The notes: generated by a model from the sequence alone, not told the origin. Shown: positions 1 to 7,249, counted from the first letter of the stretch. The stretch is 10,193 nucleotides of DNA from Sphingomonadales bacterium UBA6174 (GCA_002422945.1 DITW01000067.1:5481-15673), one strand, 5' to 3'. A program made the numbers and translations.

Positions 1-2190
1 GAACGCGGCAACAAGGGCGCGGCGCTCACCACCTATTTGTCGCTGGCGGGCCGTTATTGCGTCTTGATGCCGAACACGTCGCATGGCGGTGGCATCAGCC
101 GGAAGATTTCCTCTGCCGCCGATCGCAAGCGGTTGAAGGCCATCATGGCCGATTTGAACCTGCCGTCGACCATGGGCTGCATCGTCCGCACTGCCGGGTT
201 GCAGCGCACCAAGACCGAGATCAAGCGCGACTTTGATTATCTCGCGCGGTTGTGGGACGAAATTCGCGATAATACGCTCAAATCTCAGGCCCCGGCCTTG
301 GTGTATGGCGATAATGACCTGATCAAGCGGGCTATTCGCGACATATATAATCGCGACATCGATAGCGTGATCGTTGAGGGCGAGGAGGGCTATAAGGCCG
401 CCCGCGCTTATATGAAATTGTTGATGCCGAGCCATGTGCGGCGCATCACCGGCTATGCCGATCCGGTGCCGTTGTTCCAGCGTTATGGCGTCGAAAACCA
501 GCTTGCCGCGATGTATTCGCCGACGGTGCAGCTGAAATCAGGTGGCTATTTGGTCATCAACCCGACCGAAGCCTTGGTGTCGATCGACATCAACTCTGGC
601 CGTTCGACGCGTGAGCATAATATCGAACAGACCGCGCTTTCGACCAACCTTGAAGCCGCCGATGAAATCGCCCGTCAGTTGCGCCTGCGCGACATGGCCG
701 GGCTGGTCGTGATCGATTTTATCGACATGGAAAATCATTCGAGCGTCCGCAAGGTCGAAAAGGCGATGAAGGCTGCGCTCGCCAATGACCGCGCGCGCAT
801 TCAGGTGGGCCGTATTTCGTCCTTCGGCCTGATGGAAATGAGCCGTCAGCGCCTGCGCACTGGCGTTTTAGAAGCATCGACCAAGCCTTGCCCGCATTGC
901 GAGGGTTCGGGCTTGATGCGGACGGCATCGTCGTCCGGCCTGTCGGCGCTGCGCCTGTTGGAAGAAGAAGCGGCACGTGGTCGCGGCAGTCAGCTGGTGC
1001 TGCGTGTCGGTCAGGAAGCGGGGATTTACATCCTCAACAAGAAGCGCGCTGAACTGGCGGAAATCGAAGTGACCTATGGCGTCACGATCGAAGTGCTGAT
1101 TGAGGTGTCGCTGGAAGGCGCGCGGATGGCGGTCGAAAGCTTTGGCCCGCCGCCCGCCCATGCCCCGTTGATTCATGCCATCGCCCCAATCGAAGACGAT
1201 GACTTCGTCTACGACGAGGAAGAGGAAGAAGAAGAGGCCGAAGAGGCCGCTGCCGACGCGCGTTCGGAAGGACGCGGCGAGGGCCGTTCGGAAGGACGCG
1301 GTGAAGAAGGCGAGGGGCGCAAGCGCCGCCGTCGCAATCGTCGTGGTCGTCGTGGTCGTCGTGAAGAAGGCGGCAATGAGGACGAAAACGGCCAAGATGC
1401 TGCGCGCGCTGAGGGCTTTGCCGATGATGGCGAAGATGAAGAAGGCGCAGAATCTGCCGAGGGTCAATCTGCTGATGAACGCGCTGGCGAAGAACGTACA
1501 GGCGAAGGTAGCGAAAACGGCACCCGTCGTCGTCGCAATCGTCGCGGTCGTCGTGGCAATCGTAATCGCGATCAGTCGGCGGTAACGACGGAAGCCGGTG
1601 TAGAGGGTGGCGAAGCCGTGGCGGAAGCTACGGACGTGGCTGTGGCAGTTGAAACCGCTGAACCCGCCGTTGCAGCCGAAGCGGTTGGCGAAGAAAAGCC
1701 GAAGGCGCGTCGTCGTCCTCGCGCACGTAAGGCGGAAGCCGGTGCTGAGGCTTCGACAGAAGCTGCTGCCGCCAAGCCGGTAAAGGCGCCTGCGAAGACC
1801 CGGGCCAAGGCGTCACCAAAGGCAAAGAGCGTAGTGGAAGTCGCTGATGCGGTTGTTGCCGTTGCAGAGACTGCGCCAGAGGCCGTGGTTGAAGTTGAAG
1901 CCGCGGCCAAACCAGCCCGTAAGCCTCGTGCGCGTAAGCCAAAGGCTGAGGCTGCGCCCGAGACGGCGGTGGTTGCGGAGGCGGCGCCGGTAGCGGTTGA
2001 GGCTGAGGTCGCTGCGAGCGATGAAAAGCCCAAGCGCAAGCGTGTGAGCCGTGCCAAGGCGAGCGCTACGGCGGTGCCGGCTGATACGATTGTCTCGGCT
2101 GAACCGGTTGCGGCATCGGATGATGCGGATGGGCAGGAAAATAACGACGGCCCGCGCAAAGGCTGGTGGCAGCGCACCTTTGGTGCGTAA
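1..2190 (+). CDS. rne: Ribonuclease E (5'-truncated by window edge)
   Basis: Endoribonuclease that starts mRNA decay and processes rRNA and tRNA, and the scaffold of the RNA degradosome. The frame is open from base 1 (ERGNKGAALTTY), so the real start lies upstream; 729 codons are visible. Seen: 5'-sensor segment IVRTAG (about 181-198); catalytic Asp codons at 586-588 (SIDINSG) and 715-717 (VIDFIDM), exactly 43 residues apart like D303/D346 of E. coli; zinc-link CPHCEGSG with Cys codons at 889 and 898, matching C404/C407. By that spacing at least about 107 N-terminal residues (much of the S1 domain) are missing. After about 1190 comes a disordered tail: an acidic run (about 1192-1260), two Arg-rich patches (1321-1362, 1525-1560), Ala/Val/Glu-rich sequence with Lys/Arg-Pro patches, and a GWWQRTFGA end. 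In Caulobacter a C-terminal GWW segment docks PNPase, so the same role is inferred here. Identity is very secure. Confidence 0.97.
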   Translation, partial: ERGNKGAALTTYLSLAGRYCVLMPNTSHGGGISRKISSAADRKRLKAIMADLNLPSTMGCIVRTAGLQRTKTEIKRDFDYLARLWDEIRDNTLKSQAPALVYGDNDLIKRAIRDIYNRDIDSVIVEGEEGYKAARAYMKLLMPSHVRRITGYADPVPLFQRYGVENQLAAMYSPTVQLKSGGYLVINPTEALVSIDINSGRSTREHNIEQTALSTNLEAADEIARQLRLRDMAGLVVIDFIDMENHSSVRKVEKAMKAALANDRARIQVGRISSFGLMEMSRQRLRTGVLEASTKPCPHCEGSGLMRTASSSGLSALRLLEEEAARGRGSQLVLRVGQEAGIYILNKKRAELAEIEVTYGVTIEVLIEVSLEGARMAVESFGPPPAHAPLIHAIAPIEDDDFVYDEEEEEEEAEEAAADARSEGRGEGRSEGRGEEGEGRKRRRRNRRGRRGRREEGGNEDENGQDAARAEGFADDGEDEEGAESAEGQSADERAGEERTGEGSENGTRRRRNRRGRRGNRNRDQSAVTTEAGVEGGEAVAEATDVAVAVETAEPAVAAEAVGEEKPKARRRPRARKAEAGAEASTEAAAAKPVKAPAKTRAKASPKAKSVVEVADAVVAVAETAPEAVVEVEAAAKPARKPRARKPKAEAAPETAVVAEAAPVAVEAEVAASDEKPKRKRVSRAKASATAVPADTIVSAEPVAASDDADGQENNDGPRKGWWQRTFGA
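1261..1308 (+). repeat. 24-bp tandem duplication inside rne
   Basis: Two adjacent copies of a 24-bp unit beginning CGTTCGGAAGGACGCGG (17 identical bases at 1261-1277 and 1285-1301) encode RSEGRGEG then RSEGRGEE. The period is in frame (8 codons), so it only lengthens the disordered tail between the acidic run and the first Arg-rich patch. Probably a recent slippage duplication; a role in RNA or protein binding is possible but not shown. Confidence 0.7.
1321..1560 (+). other. Duplicated arginine-rich RNA-binding patches of RNase E
   Basis: Two copies of an RRRRNRRGRRG block are encoded at about 1321-1362 (followed by RRE) and about 1525-1560 (followed by NRNRD), separated by an acidic spacer of about 55 residues. 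The DNA is rich in CGT/CGC codons, so it also repeats at nucleotide level. In RNase E proteins such Arg-rich blocks flank the catalytic core and bind RNA or helicase partners. That role is inferred from the family; the repetition is seen directly. Confidence 0.7.
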
Positions 2191-2232
2191 CACCTGCATG
2201 CGGTAACTAAGGTAAGCGTTGGATGCGTAAAG

Positions 2233-3285
2233 ATGACAGATGAACCGAAAATCGTTCCTGTTATCTTGTCAGGCGGGTCGGGGACACGGTTATGGCCGGT
2301 GTCCCGACCCGCCAAGCCCAAACAATTTCTGCCGCTGACTTCAGCGGACAGCATGTTCCAACTGACATTGCGCCGGGTGGCGGGACATATTGATTATGCG
2401 CCCCCGGTCATTGTCGCAAATGGCCAGCATGGGGCCTTGGTCGAGGCGCAACTTGCGGCCAAGGGCCATGCCGCCCAAGCGATCATTCTTGAACCCTGCG
2501 CGCGCAATACCGCCCCGGCCATTGCGTTGGCGGCGCTATTTTGCGCACCCGATGATGTGATGCTGATCATGCCCGCCGATCATGTGATTGCGGATGAGGG
2601 TGCTTTTCATGCGGCGGTCGCGCAGGCATTGCCCTATGCGACAGACGGGTCGATGATGACCTTTGGCATCGCGCCCCATGGCCCTGAAACCGGCTATGGC
2701 TATATTGAAATGGGCGATGCGCTTGGGCCAGATATGGGCGATGCGGTGCGGCGCGTGGTGCGCTTTGTCGAAAAGCCGGATGTGGAGACGGCAGCAAGCT
2801 ATCTCGCGACGGGGCGGTTTGCATGGAATGGCGGCATATTCCTGATCCGCGCCGATTGTTATCTGGCCGCGTTGCAGGACTTTGCGCCCGATATGTATCA
2901 GGCGGTCGAACAGGCATGGCAGAGGCGAGATATTGACGGGGCAATGATCCGCCCCGATGCGGCAGCCTTTGCCGCGTCAGCGTCGGATTCCATTGATTAT
3001 GTCGTGATGGAGCGGGCCGAGCATATCGGCGTCGTGCCGGTGTCGATGGGTTGGTCGGATGTCGGCAGTTGGGATGCGCTTTATGACATTGGCGATAAGG
3101 ACGCATGTGGCAATGTCGTTATGCCCGGCGCGCAATTGGTCGATGCGGGTGGCAATTTTGTCTGGACGGATGGGCTGGAGGTCAGCCTGTTGGACGTGGA
3201 CGACCTGATCGTGGTCGTCGGCGATGGCAAATTGATGATTACGCGCCGGGGCGCGGGACAGCGCGTGAAGGCGCTGGCGGGGTAA
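2233..3285 (+). CDS. manC: Mannose-1-phosphate guanylyltransferase, single-domain
   Basis: Makes GDP-mannose from mannose-1-phosphate and GTP in the cytoplasm, for capsule, exopolysaccharide or LPS sugars. The 350 residues show the full nucleotidyltransferase signature: GGSGTRLWP (14-22) followed by KPKQF, EPCARNTAPAI (87-97), the metal-binding PADHV (114-118), GYGYIE (154-159), FVEKP (178-182), WNGGIF (198-203) and WSDVGSW (274-280). The last 70 or so residues resemble the short beta-rich extension of this family. The C-terminal cupin phosphomannose-isomerase domain of roughly 475-residue ManC/AlgA enzymes is absent, so it should be monofunctional. ATG 2233 is the only usable start: upstream in frame there is no ATG, GTG or TTG before the rne stop codon, which lies in the same frame. 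The Shine-Dalgarno sequence is weak. It follows rne by 42 bp, so co-transcription is possible, and its end overlaps the opposing peptidase gene. Substrate specificity within the family (mannose rather than another sugar) is inferred. Confidence 0.92.
   Translation: MTDEPKIVPVILSGGSGTRLWPVSRPAKPKQFLPLTSADSMFQLTLRRVAGHIDYAPPVIVANGQHGALVEAQLAAKGHAAQAIILEPCARNTAPAIALAALFCAPDDVMLIMPADHVIADEGAFHAAVAQALPYATDGSMMTFGIAPHGPETGYGYIEMGDALGPDMGDAVRRVVRFVEKPDVETAASYLATGRFAWNGGIFLIRADCYLAALQDFAPDMYQAVEQAWQRRDIDGAMIRPDAAAFAASASDSIDYVVMERAEHIGVVPVSMGWSDVGSWDALYDIGDKDACGNVVMPGAQLVDAGGNFVWTDGLEVSLLDVDDLIVVVGDGKLMITRRGAGQRVKALAG
3239..3285. other. Convergent 3' coding overlap of manC and the M23 gene
   Basis: The last 15 codons and stop of manC are antisense to the last codons of the M23 peptidase gene, whose stop codon (TAA on the minus strand) is at 3239-3241. 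Both ends look genuine: manC is the normal length for the single-domain type, and the peptidase frame stays open until 3239. No terminator hairpin is visible between the two, so the 3' ends of the two transcripts should be complementary. Confidence 0.85.
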
Positions 3286-4795
3286 TGCTTGCCGTTAAAG
3301 TGGCGGGTGATTTGGACTTAGGGACTGCGCCCGGTCTGACGGCCAGCAATTGTGACAGATTGGAACGGAAGCGGGCGAGTTCTGCGCCATTCAACTGCGA
3401 CATCATCGTGTAACTGACGGATTTTGGGTTGATCGCCTGACCGTTGCGATAAAGCTCATAATGCAAATGAGGTCCGGTCGACAGGCCCGATGACCCGACA
3501 TAGCCGATGACCTGCCCTTGCTGCACGCGCATGCCGGGACCGGCGGCGATCCGGCTCATATGGCTGTAGCTGGTGGCGAGGCCGCTATTGTGCGCGATAC
3601 GGACTTGCAGGCCATAGCCGCCTGCGCGGCCCGCTGCCTGCACTACGCCATCGGCGGCGGCGACAATCGGGGCGCCATAGGGCGCACCAAAGTCGACGCC
3701 CCGATGGAAGCGATTATAACCGAGCAACGGATGGCGGCGCATGCCGAAGGTCGAGGTCATATGACCGTTGACCGGCTGGCGCAGCATGCCGCGACGCTGA
3801 CCGACGCCCGAGGCTTCGAACCATTGCACGCTGCCACCGCTTTCCCAGCGGACCATCTGGACCTTGCGGCCCGCGCGTTGCAGCCCTGCAAACAGCAATT
3901 CGCCAAATTCCGCCTCACCCGTTTCGGCCTGGCGGTGCGAGATGATAAGATCGAAACGGTCGTCGGCATAAATGTCTGTGCCGACGGACAATTGCTGACT
4001 GATCGCGCGGATATAATTTTGCACGGCGGCAACGGGTGCGCCTGCTGCGCGGGCAGAGAGATAGAGGCTGTTGCCGACCTGACCTTGGATGCGCAAGGGG
4101 GTGTTATCGACCGCAATCGGGATCGGGCGGACATTGAGTTGGCCGTTCACGCGTTCAATCGAGAGCTTCAGATCAAAACGTGCGCGCAGCAGCATGTAAT
4201 CGAGCGGGCGCGGGCGGCCCGGCGCCATGCGGCGACCCAGAATGATATTGACCCTTGTGCCGGACCGAATGTCGGATGGCGGGACATAACGCGCAATCAT
4301 CGCCGTTACTGCGCTCGCATCATTGGCGGCAACGCCCGCGCGTTGCAGTGATCGGCCAAAGCCATCGCCTTGGCCGATGGTGGCGGTCAATTCCAATGTC
4401 GGGCGTTCAGGCGCATCCGCGAGCATTTCAACCCGCTGGGTGGCGGCCATGCGGCGTCCGGTGTCGCCGCCAGTCGCCAATGGCATGATCGCGAGCGAGC
4501 GACTTTCTTCCCAATGGGCGCGGGGCATGGGCTGGATGTCATCGGCGGCGATGGTCGAGAGGTCCGGGCCAAGGCTGTATGCCGTCAGGCACAAGGTGCT
4601 GCAGGTCGCCGCGCCGCGCCACCATGTGCGTGAACCGATGTTACTGCCGAGATCAACGATCAGATCCAGGTCACGGAAAAAGGCGCGGATGTCTTGCCAA
4701 TGATCGGCGCGGGACAATCGGGCGATCATCGACAACGGTCGTGATTGACCGTTGATCGAGCCTTGTCCGATTTCAGGCGCCATATTCTGGAACAA
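3239..4795 (-). CDS. M23 family (LytM) metallopeptidase, membrane-anchored
   Basis: Predicted zinc endopeptidase acting on peptidoglycan cross-links or stem peptides in the periplasm. Of 518 residues, about 1-57 are polar and 59-76 form a short hydrophobic stretch (after RTWWR) that could be a membrane anchor; no clear cleavable signal peptide is visible. Residues about 180-340 resemble the MepM/Csd3-type regulatory region that precedes the catalytic domain. The LytM domain (about 343-460) has all expected residues: HRGVD (H364, D368), SHMS (H412) and HLH (H443, H445), which match LytM H210/D214, H260, H291/H293, so it should be active. The C-terminal 40 residues are Pro/Ala-rich. Start: TTG 4795 is preceded at 10 nt by GGGGGGAG; the in-frame ATG at 4783 lies 22 nt from that site and is the alternative. 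Neighbours: trmJ lies upstream on the same strand with a 122-bp gap, and the gene converges on manC with a 47-bp overlap. The exact bond cleaved is unknown. Confidence 0.9.
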   Translation of the reverse strand: MFQNMAPEIGQGSINGQSRPLSMIARLSRADHWQDIRAFFRDLDLIVDLGSNIGSRTWWRGAATCSTLCLTAYSLGPDLSTIAADDIQPMPRAHWEESRSLAIMPLATGGDTGRRMAATQRVEMLADAPERPTLELTATIGQGDGFGRSLQRAGVAANDASAVTAMIARYVPPSDIRSGTRVNIILGRRMAPGRPRPLDYMLLRARFDLKLSIERVNGQLNVRPIPIAVDNTPLRIQGQVGNSLYLSARAAGAPVAAVQNYIRAISQQLSVGTDIYADDRFDLIISHRQAETGEAEFGELLFAGLQRAGRKVQMVRWESGGSVQWFEASGVGQRRGMLRQPVNGHMTSTFGMRRHPLLGYNRFHRGVDFGAPYGAPIVAAADGVVQAAGRAGGYGLQVRIAHNSGLATSYSHMSRIAAGPGMRVQQGQVIGYVGSSGLSTGPHLHYELYRNGQAINPKSVSYTMMSQLNGAELARFRSNLSQLLAVRPGAVPKSKSPATLTASITPPAPSRAVPRPGA

Positions 4796-4805
4796 TGCGC
4801 GCGAA

Positions 4806-4813
4806 CTCCCCCC
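4806..4813 (-). promoter_or_regulatory. Shine-Dalgarno site deciding the M23 TTG start
   Basis: GGGGGGAG on the minus strand, 10 nt before TTG 4795 and 22 nt before ATG 4783. The spacing favours TTG as the start, giving four extra residues (MFQN) ahead of the alternative Met. Confidence 0.55.
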
Positions 4814-4870
4814 AGATGGCCAACAGGCACTCGCGATTAATCACGGCACTATGGATGAATAGGCTGATTT

Positions 4871-4915
4871 GGTTAAAGGTAAATAAACTTATCTCGGATT
4901 TTCGACGGTTAAAGG
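4871..4915 (-). promoter_or_regulatory. Candidate CtrA-like site and repeated GGTTAAAGG upstream of the M23 gene
   Basis: GGTTAAAGG occurs at 4871-4879 and again at 4907-4915, 36 bp apart start to start. Read on the minus strand, the proximal copy forms TTTA-N7-TTAACC (TTTA pairs to 4884-4887, TTAA to 4873-4876), one base away from the TTAA-N7-TTAA consensus of the alphaproteobacterial cell-cycle regulator CtrA. The stretch is AT-rich compared with its surroundings and lies 75-120 bp before the peptidase start, where a promoter is expected. Functional assignment is inference from the motif only. Confidence 0.3.
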
Positions 4916-4917
4916 CC

Positions 4918-5640
4918 CTATTTATCCCGAGGATGAGGATCGGACAATGAGGACAATACCCCGCGCAAGGTGCGGACTTCATTGCTGTTCCAGCCGGGCT
5001 TGGTCAGCACAGAGCGCAATGTCCGCCTTGTGGTCGGCGCACGGTCGGGCGGATAGAAATAGCCTGCCGCTTCCAGCATTTCCTCCATCCGGTTGATCAG
5101 CCCTTCCAATTCCACCTGCGGTGCGGGCGGGTCGAGCGGCAATTTGGGCGGGGAAGCGAGCGTTTCGCCGCGGGACCATTCATAAGCGCACAGGATCACC
5201 GCCTGCGCGAGATTGATCGAGCTGAAATTCGGGTTGACCGGCACTGTCAGGACGGTCCGGGCGAGTGTCACATCCTCGGCATCGAGGCCGGAGCGTTCCG
5301 GGCCGAATAAAATAGCGCTTTGCCCGGGTTCGGCGCGCATCGCCTTGGCCGCGTCTTCGGGTGTCATCACCGGCTTGACGATATCGCGGCGGCGCACGGT
5401 GGTGGCAAAGACATGGGTGCAATCGGCGGTGGCTTCGGCGACGCTTGAGAAAACCTCGGCCTTTTCCAGCACCACATCCGCGCCCGCCGCCGCAGGCCCG
5501 GCGGAAGGGTTTGGCCAGCCATCACGGGGGCTGACCAGTCGCAGCCGGGTCAGCCCGAAATTGAGCATGGCGCGGGCGGCTTTGCCGATATTTTCGCCGA
5601 GTTGCGGGCGGACAAGGATGATGATGGGCGGGTTGGTCAT
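4918..5640 (-). CDS. trmJ: tRNA (cytidine/uridine-2'-O-)-methyltransferase TrmJ
   Basis: SPOUT-class enzyme that transfers a methyl group from S-adenosylmethionine to the 2'-hydroxyl of residue 32 in the anticodon loop of certain tRNAs. The 240 residues (E. coli TrmJ is of similar size) show the three SpoU/TrmH motifs in order: motif 1 ENIGKAAR (16-23, with the family catalytic Arg at 23), motif 2 LFGPERSGL (111-119) and motif 3 PVNPNFSSINLAQAV (134-148), which form the trefoil knot. Residues about 175-236 (LINRMEEMLEAAGYF, then a basic segment ending in LRGVLSSL) match the TrmJ C-terminal extension and separate it from TrmL and TrmH. ATG 5640 gives the canonical N-terminus (PPIIILVRPQLGENIG); no good Shine-Dalgarno sequence precedes it. 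The gene is divergent from mgtE and runs toward the M23 gene. Whether it modifies Cm32, Um32 or both cannot be read from the sequence. Confidence 0.93.
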   Translation of the reverse strand: MTNPPIIILVRPQLGENIGKAARAMLNFGLTRLRLVSPRDGWPNPSAGPAAAGADVVLEKAEVFSSVAEATADCTHVFATTVRRRDIVKPVMTPEDAAKAMRAEPGQSAILFGPERSGLDAEDVTLARTVLTVPVNPNFSSINLAQAVILCAYEWSRGETLASPPKLPLDPPAPQVELEGLINRMEEMLEAAGYFYPPDRAPTTRRTLRSVLTKPGWNSNEVRTLRGVLSSLSDPHPRDK

Positions 5641-5782
5641 GTGGTGCGTTGCAGCTTATGTTCGGATTGAGTTGAAAAGCGCCTACAACCCGCATTTCGG
5701 TACGGCAAGGGACTTCCCCTTGGGCGGGGGTGTGGCTATAGCCAGCGACGTCTATTATTTCAGCACTTAGGAGGGCGGCCAG
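5641..5782. promoter_or_regulatory. Divergent trmJ/mgtE spacer with two inverted repeats
   Basis: This 142-bp gap must hold promoters for both divergent genes. It contains CAAGGG-N5-CCCTTG (5706-5722) and a perfect 12-bp palindrome TGGCTATAGCCA (5733-5744). No convincing -35/-10 pair was found in either direction, and no known Mg2+ riboswitch structure was recognised. The repeats may be regulator-binding sites or part of the mgtE leader; this is inference. Confidence 0.4.
5769..5775 (+). promoter_or_regulatory. Strong ribosome binding site of mgtE
   Basis: AGGAGGG, a near-perfect anti-16S match, ends 7 nt before ATG 5783 and fixes the mgtE start. It is much stronger than the sites seen before trmJ and manC. 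Confidence 0.8.
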
Positions 5783-7189
5783 ATGAGCGAAACCGACATC
5801 CGCGACGCCCATATCCCAGAGCTCGACAATAATTTCGATGAAGACGATCGGTTGAAGCCGGAATTCGTGCGCGGGATTATCGACCTGCTGCATGATGACG
5901 AGACCGATCAGGTGCGGGAGCGGGTAGAACCGCTCCACCCCGCCGACATCGCCGATTTGTTCGAACTTGTCCCCGCCGAAATGCGTCAACCTTTGGCGGC
6001 GGCGCTTGCCGACCTGCTGGATGGTGACGTGCTTGCGGAGATGAACGATTATGTGCGCGAAGCACTGATCGATGCGCTGGAACCCTATCAGGTCGCCGAA
6101 ATCGCGACCCAACTCGATACCGATGATGCCGTCGCGATCATCGAGGACATGGAAGAAGGCGAGCAGCGCGCGGTGTTGCGCGCGCTGGCGCCGGATGATC
6201 GCGCGGCGATTGAAGAGGCGCTAAGCTTCCCGGAAGAATCCGCCGGTCGTTTGATGCAGCGCGAATTGATCGCGGTGCCGGAACATTGGACCGTCGGGCA
6301 GGTCATCGATTATCTGCGCGAACATCGCGAATTGACGACCGATTTCTGGGAAATCTTCGTCACCGATCCGGGCCATAAGCCGATCGGCAGTTGTAAGCTC
6401 AGTTGGATCATGCGTACCCCGCGCAACATTCTGGTGTCGGATGTGATGCAGCGCGAACAGACGCTGATCCCGGTCGATATGGACCAGGAAGAGGTCGCGC
6501 TGCGGTTCCAGAAATACGCGCTGATTTCGGCGGCGGTGGTTGATAGCGATGGTCGGTTGGTCGGGATGATCACGGTCGATGACATCGTCCACATCATTCA
6601 AGAAGAGGCCAGCGAGGACATTCTCAAACTGTCCGGCGCGGGCGATGGGGATATTAACGAGCCGGTGATGGACAGCTATCGCGGGCGCGTGCGCTGGCTG
6701 ATCGCGAATCTCGGCACGGCGTTGGTCGCGTCCACGATCATCGGTTTCTTTGAAGCGACGATCCAGCAGATGGTCGCATTGGCGACATTGATGCCGATTG
6801 TGGCGGGTGTGGGCGGCAATGCCGGGACGCAGACCATGGCCGTGACGGTGCGCGCCATCGCCACCAATCAATTGACCGAATCTAACACCTTGCGGACGAT
6901 TATGCGTGAAATCAGGGTCGCGCTTTTGAATGGGGCGACGATTGCGCTCATCATCGGCATTGGCGTGGCCCTTTTCTTCCGCAACCCGGAATTGGGCGGG
7001 GTGATCGCGGCGGCGATGATGACGAATATTCTGGTTGCGGGCATGGCCGGTGTTATCCTGCCGGTCGCGCTTGATCGTTCTGGCGCGGACCCGGCGGTGG
7101 CATCCTCGGTGTTCGTGACGATGACCACGGATTCTATCGGCTTCCTTGCATTTTTGGGGTTGGCGACGGCGGCGGGCCTGTCGGGGTAA
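5783..7189 (+). CDS. mgtE: Magnesium transporter MgtE
   Basis: Inner-membrane Mg2+ channel/transporter gated by cytoplasmic Mg2+. The 468 residues follow the family layout: an acidic lead (1-30), the MgtE N domain of helical repeats (about 33-150, with LHPADIADLFE at 51-61 and related repeats), a tandem CBS pair (about 153-280, with VSDVM and LVGMITVDDIV), a connecting helix, and about five membrane segments (about 303-323, 330-355, 378-398, 405-430, 443-465). The pore signature PIVAGVGGNAGTQT (338-351) and a final-helix Asp in MTTDSIGF (D450, the likely counterpart of the selectivity Asp of Thermus MgtE) are present. Length is close to the roughly 450-residue norm. Acidic residues at the N/CBS interface bind Mg2+ in studied members and close the pore. 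It is divergent from trmJ and 60 bp upstream of glmS on the same strand, so the two may be co-transcribed. Co2+ or other divalent cation transport cannot be excluded. Confidence 0.96.
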   Translation: MSETDIRDAHIPELDNNFDEDDRLKPEFVRGIIDLLHDDETDQVRERVEPLHPADIADLFELVPAEMRQPLAAALADLLDGDVLAEMNDYVREALIDALEPYQVAEIATQLDTDDAVAIIEDMEEGEQRAVLRALAPDDRAAIEEALSFPEESAGRLMQRELIAVPEHWTVGQVIDYLREHRELTTDFWEIFVTDPGHKPIGSCKLSWIMRTPRNILVSDVMQREQTLIPVDMDQEEVALRFQKYALISAAVVDSDGRLVGMITVDDIVHIIQEEASEDILKLSGAGDGDINEPVMDSYRGRVRWLIANLGTALVASTIIGFFEATIQQMVALATLMPIVAGVGGNAGTQTMAVTVRAIATNQLTESNTLRTIMREIRVALLNGATIALIIGIGVALFFRNPELGGVIAAAMMTNILVAGMAGVILPVALDRSGADPAVASSVFVTMTTDSIGFLAFLGLATAAGLSG

Positions 7190-7193
7190 ATAA

Positions 7194-7211
7194 TTTTCAG
7201 GGCTTTTCAGG
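7194..7211 (+). repeat. Short direct repeat between mgtE and glmS
   Basis: TTTTCAGG occurs at 7194-7201 and 7204-7211, exactly 10 bp apart (one helical turn). It lies just after the mgtE stop codon in a 60-bp gap without a visible terminator hairpin. It may be chance. Confidence 0.4.
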
Positions 7212-7249
7212 CGAGAGTCTGCATCAAAGCCAAAGGGGATCGGTGCGTT

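Noticed and set aside
1572..2354. 260-codon minus-strand frame opposite the rne tail and manC start
   Set aside because: Its Ala/Ser/Thr-rich translation is simply the complement of the repetitive RNase E tail codons; it also runs through the manC start.
3518..4351. 277-codon plus-strand frame opposite the M23 peptidase gene
   Set aside because: Lies fully antisense to a gene with all catalytic motifs intact; low-complexity His/Ala/Arg-rich translation, no family match recognised.
4773..4982. 69-codon minus-strand frame between trmJ and the peptidase gene
   Set aside because: It overlaps the end of trmJ and the start of the M23 gene in another frame, has no ribosome site and no recognisable family; the region is better explained as a promoter spacer.
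7190..7249. glmS ribozyme or intrinsic terminator between mgtE and glmS
   Set aside because: Only 60 bp are available, no GC stem followed by T-run is present, and the ribozyme is characteristic of Gram-positive bacteria.
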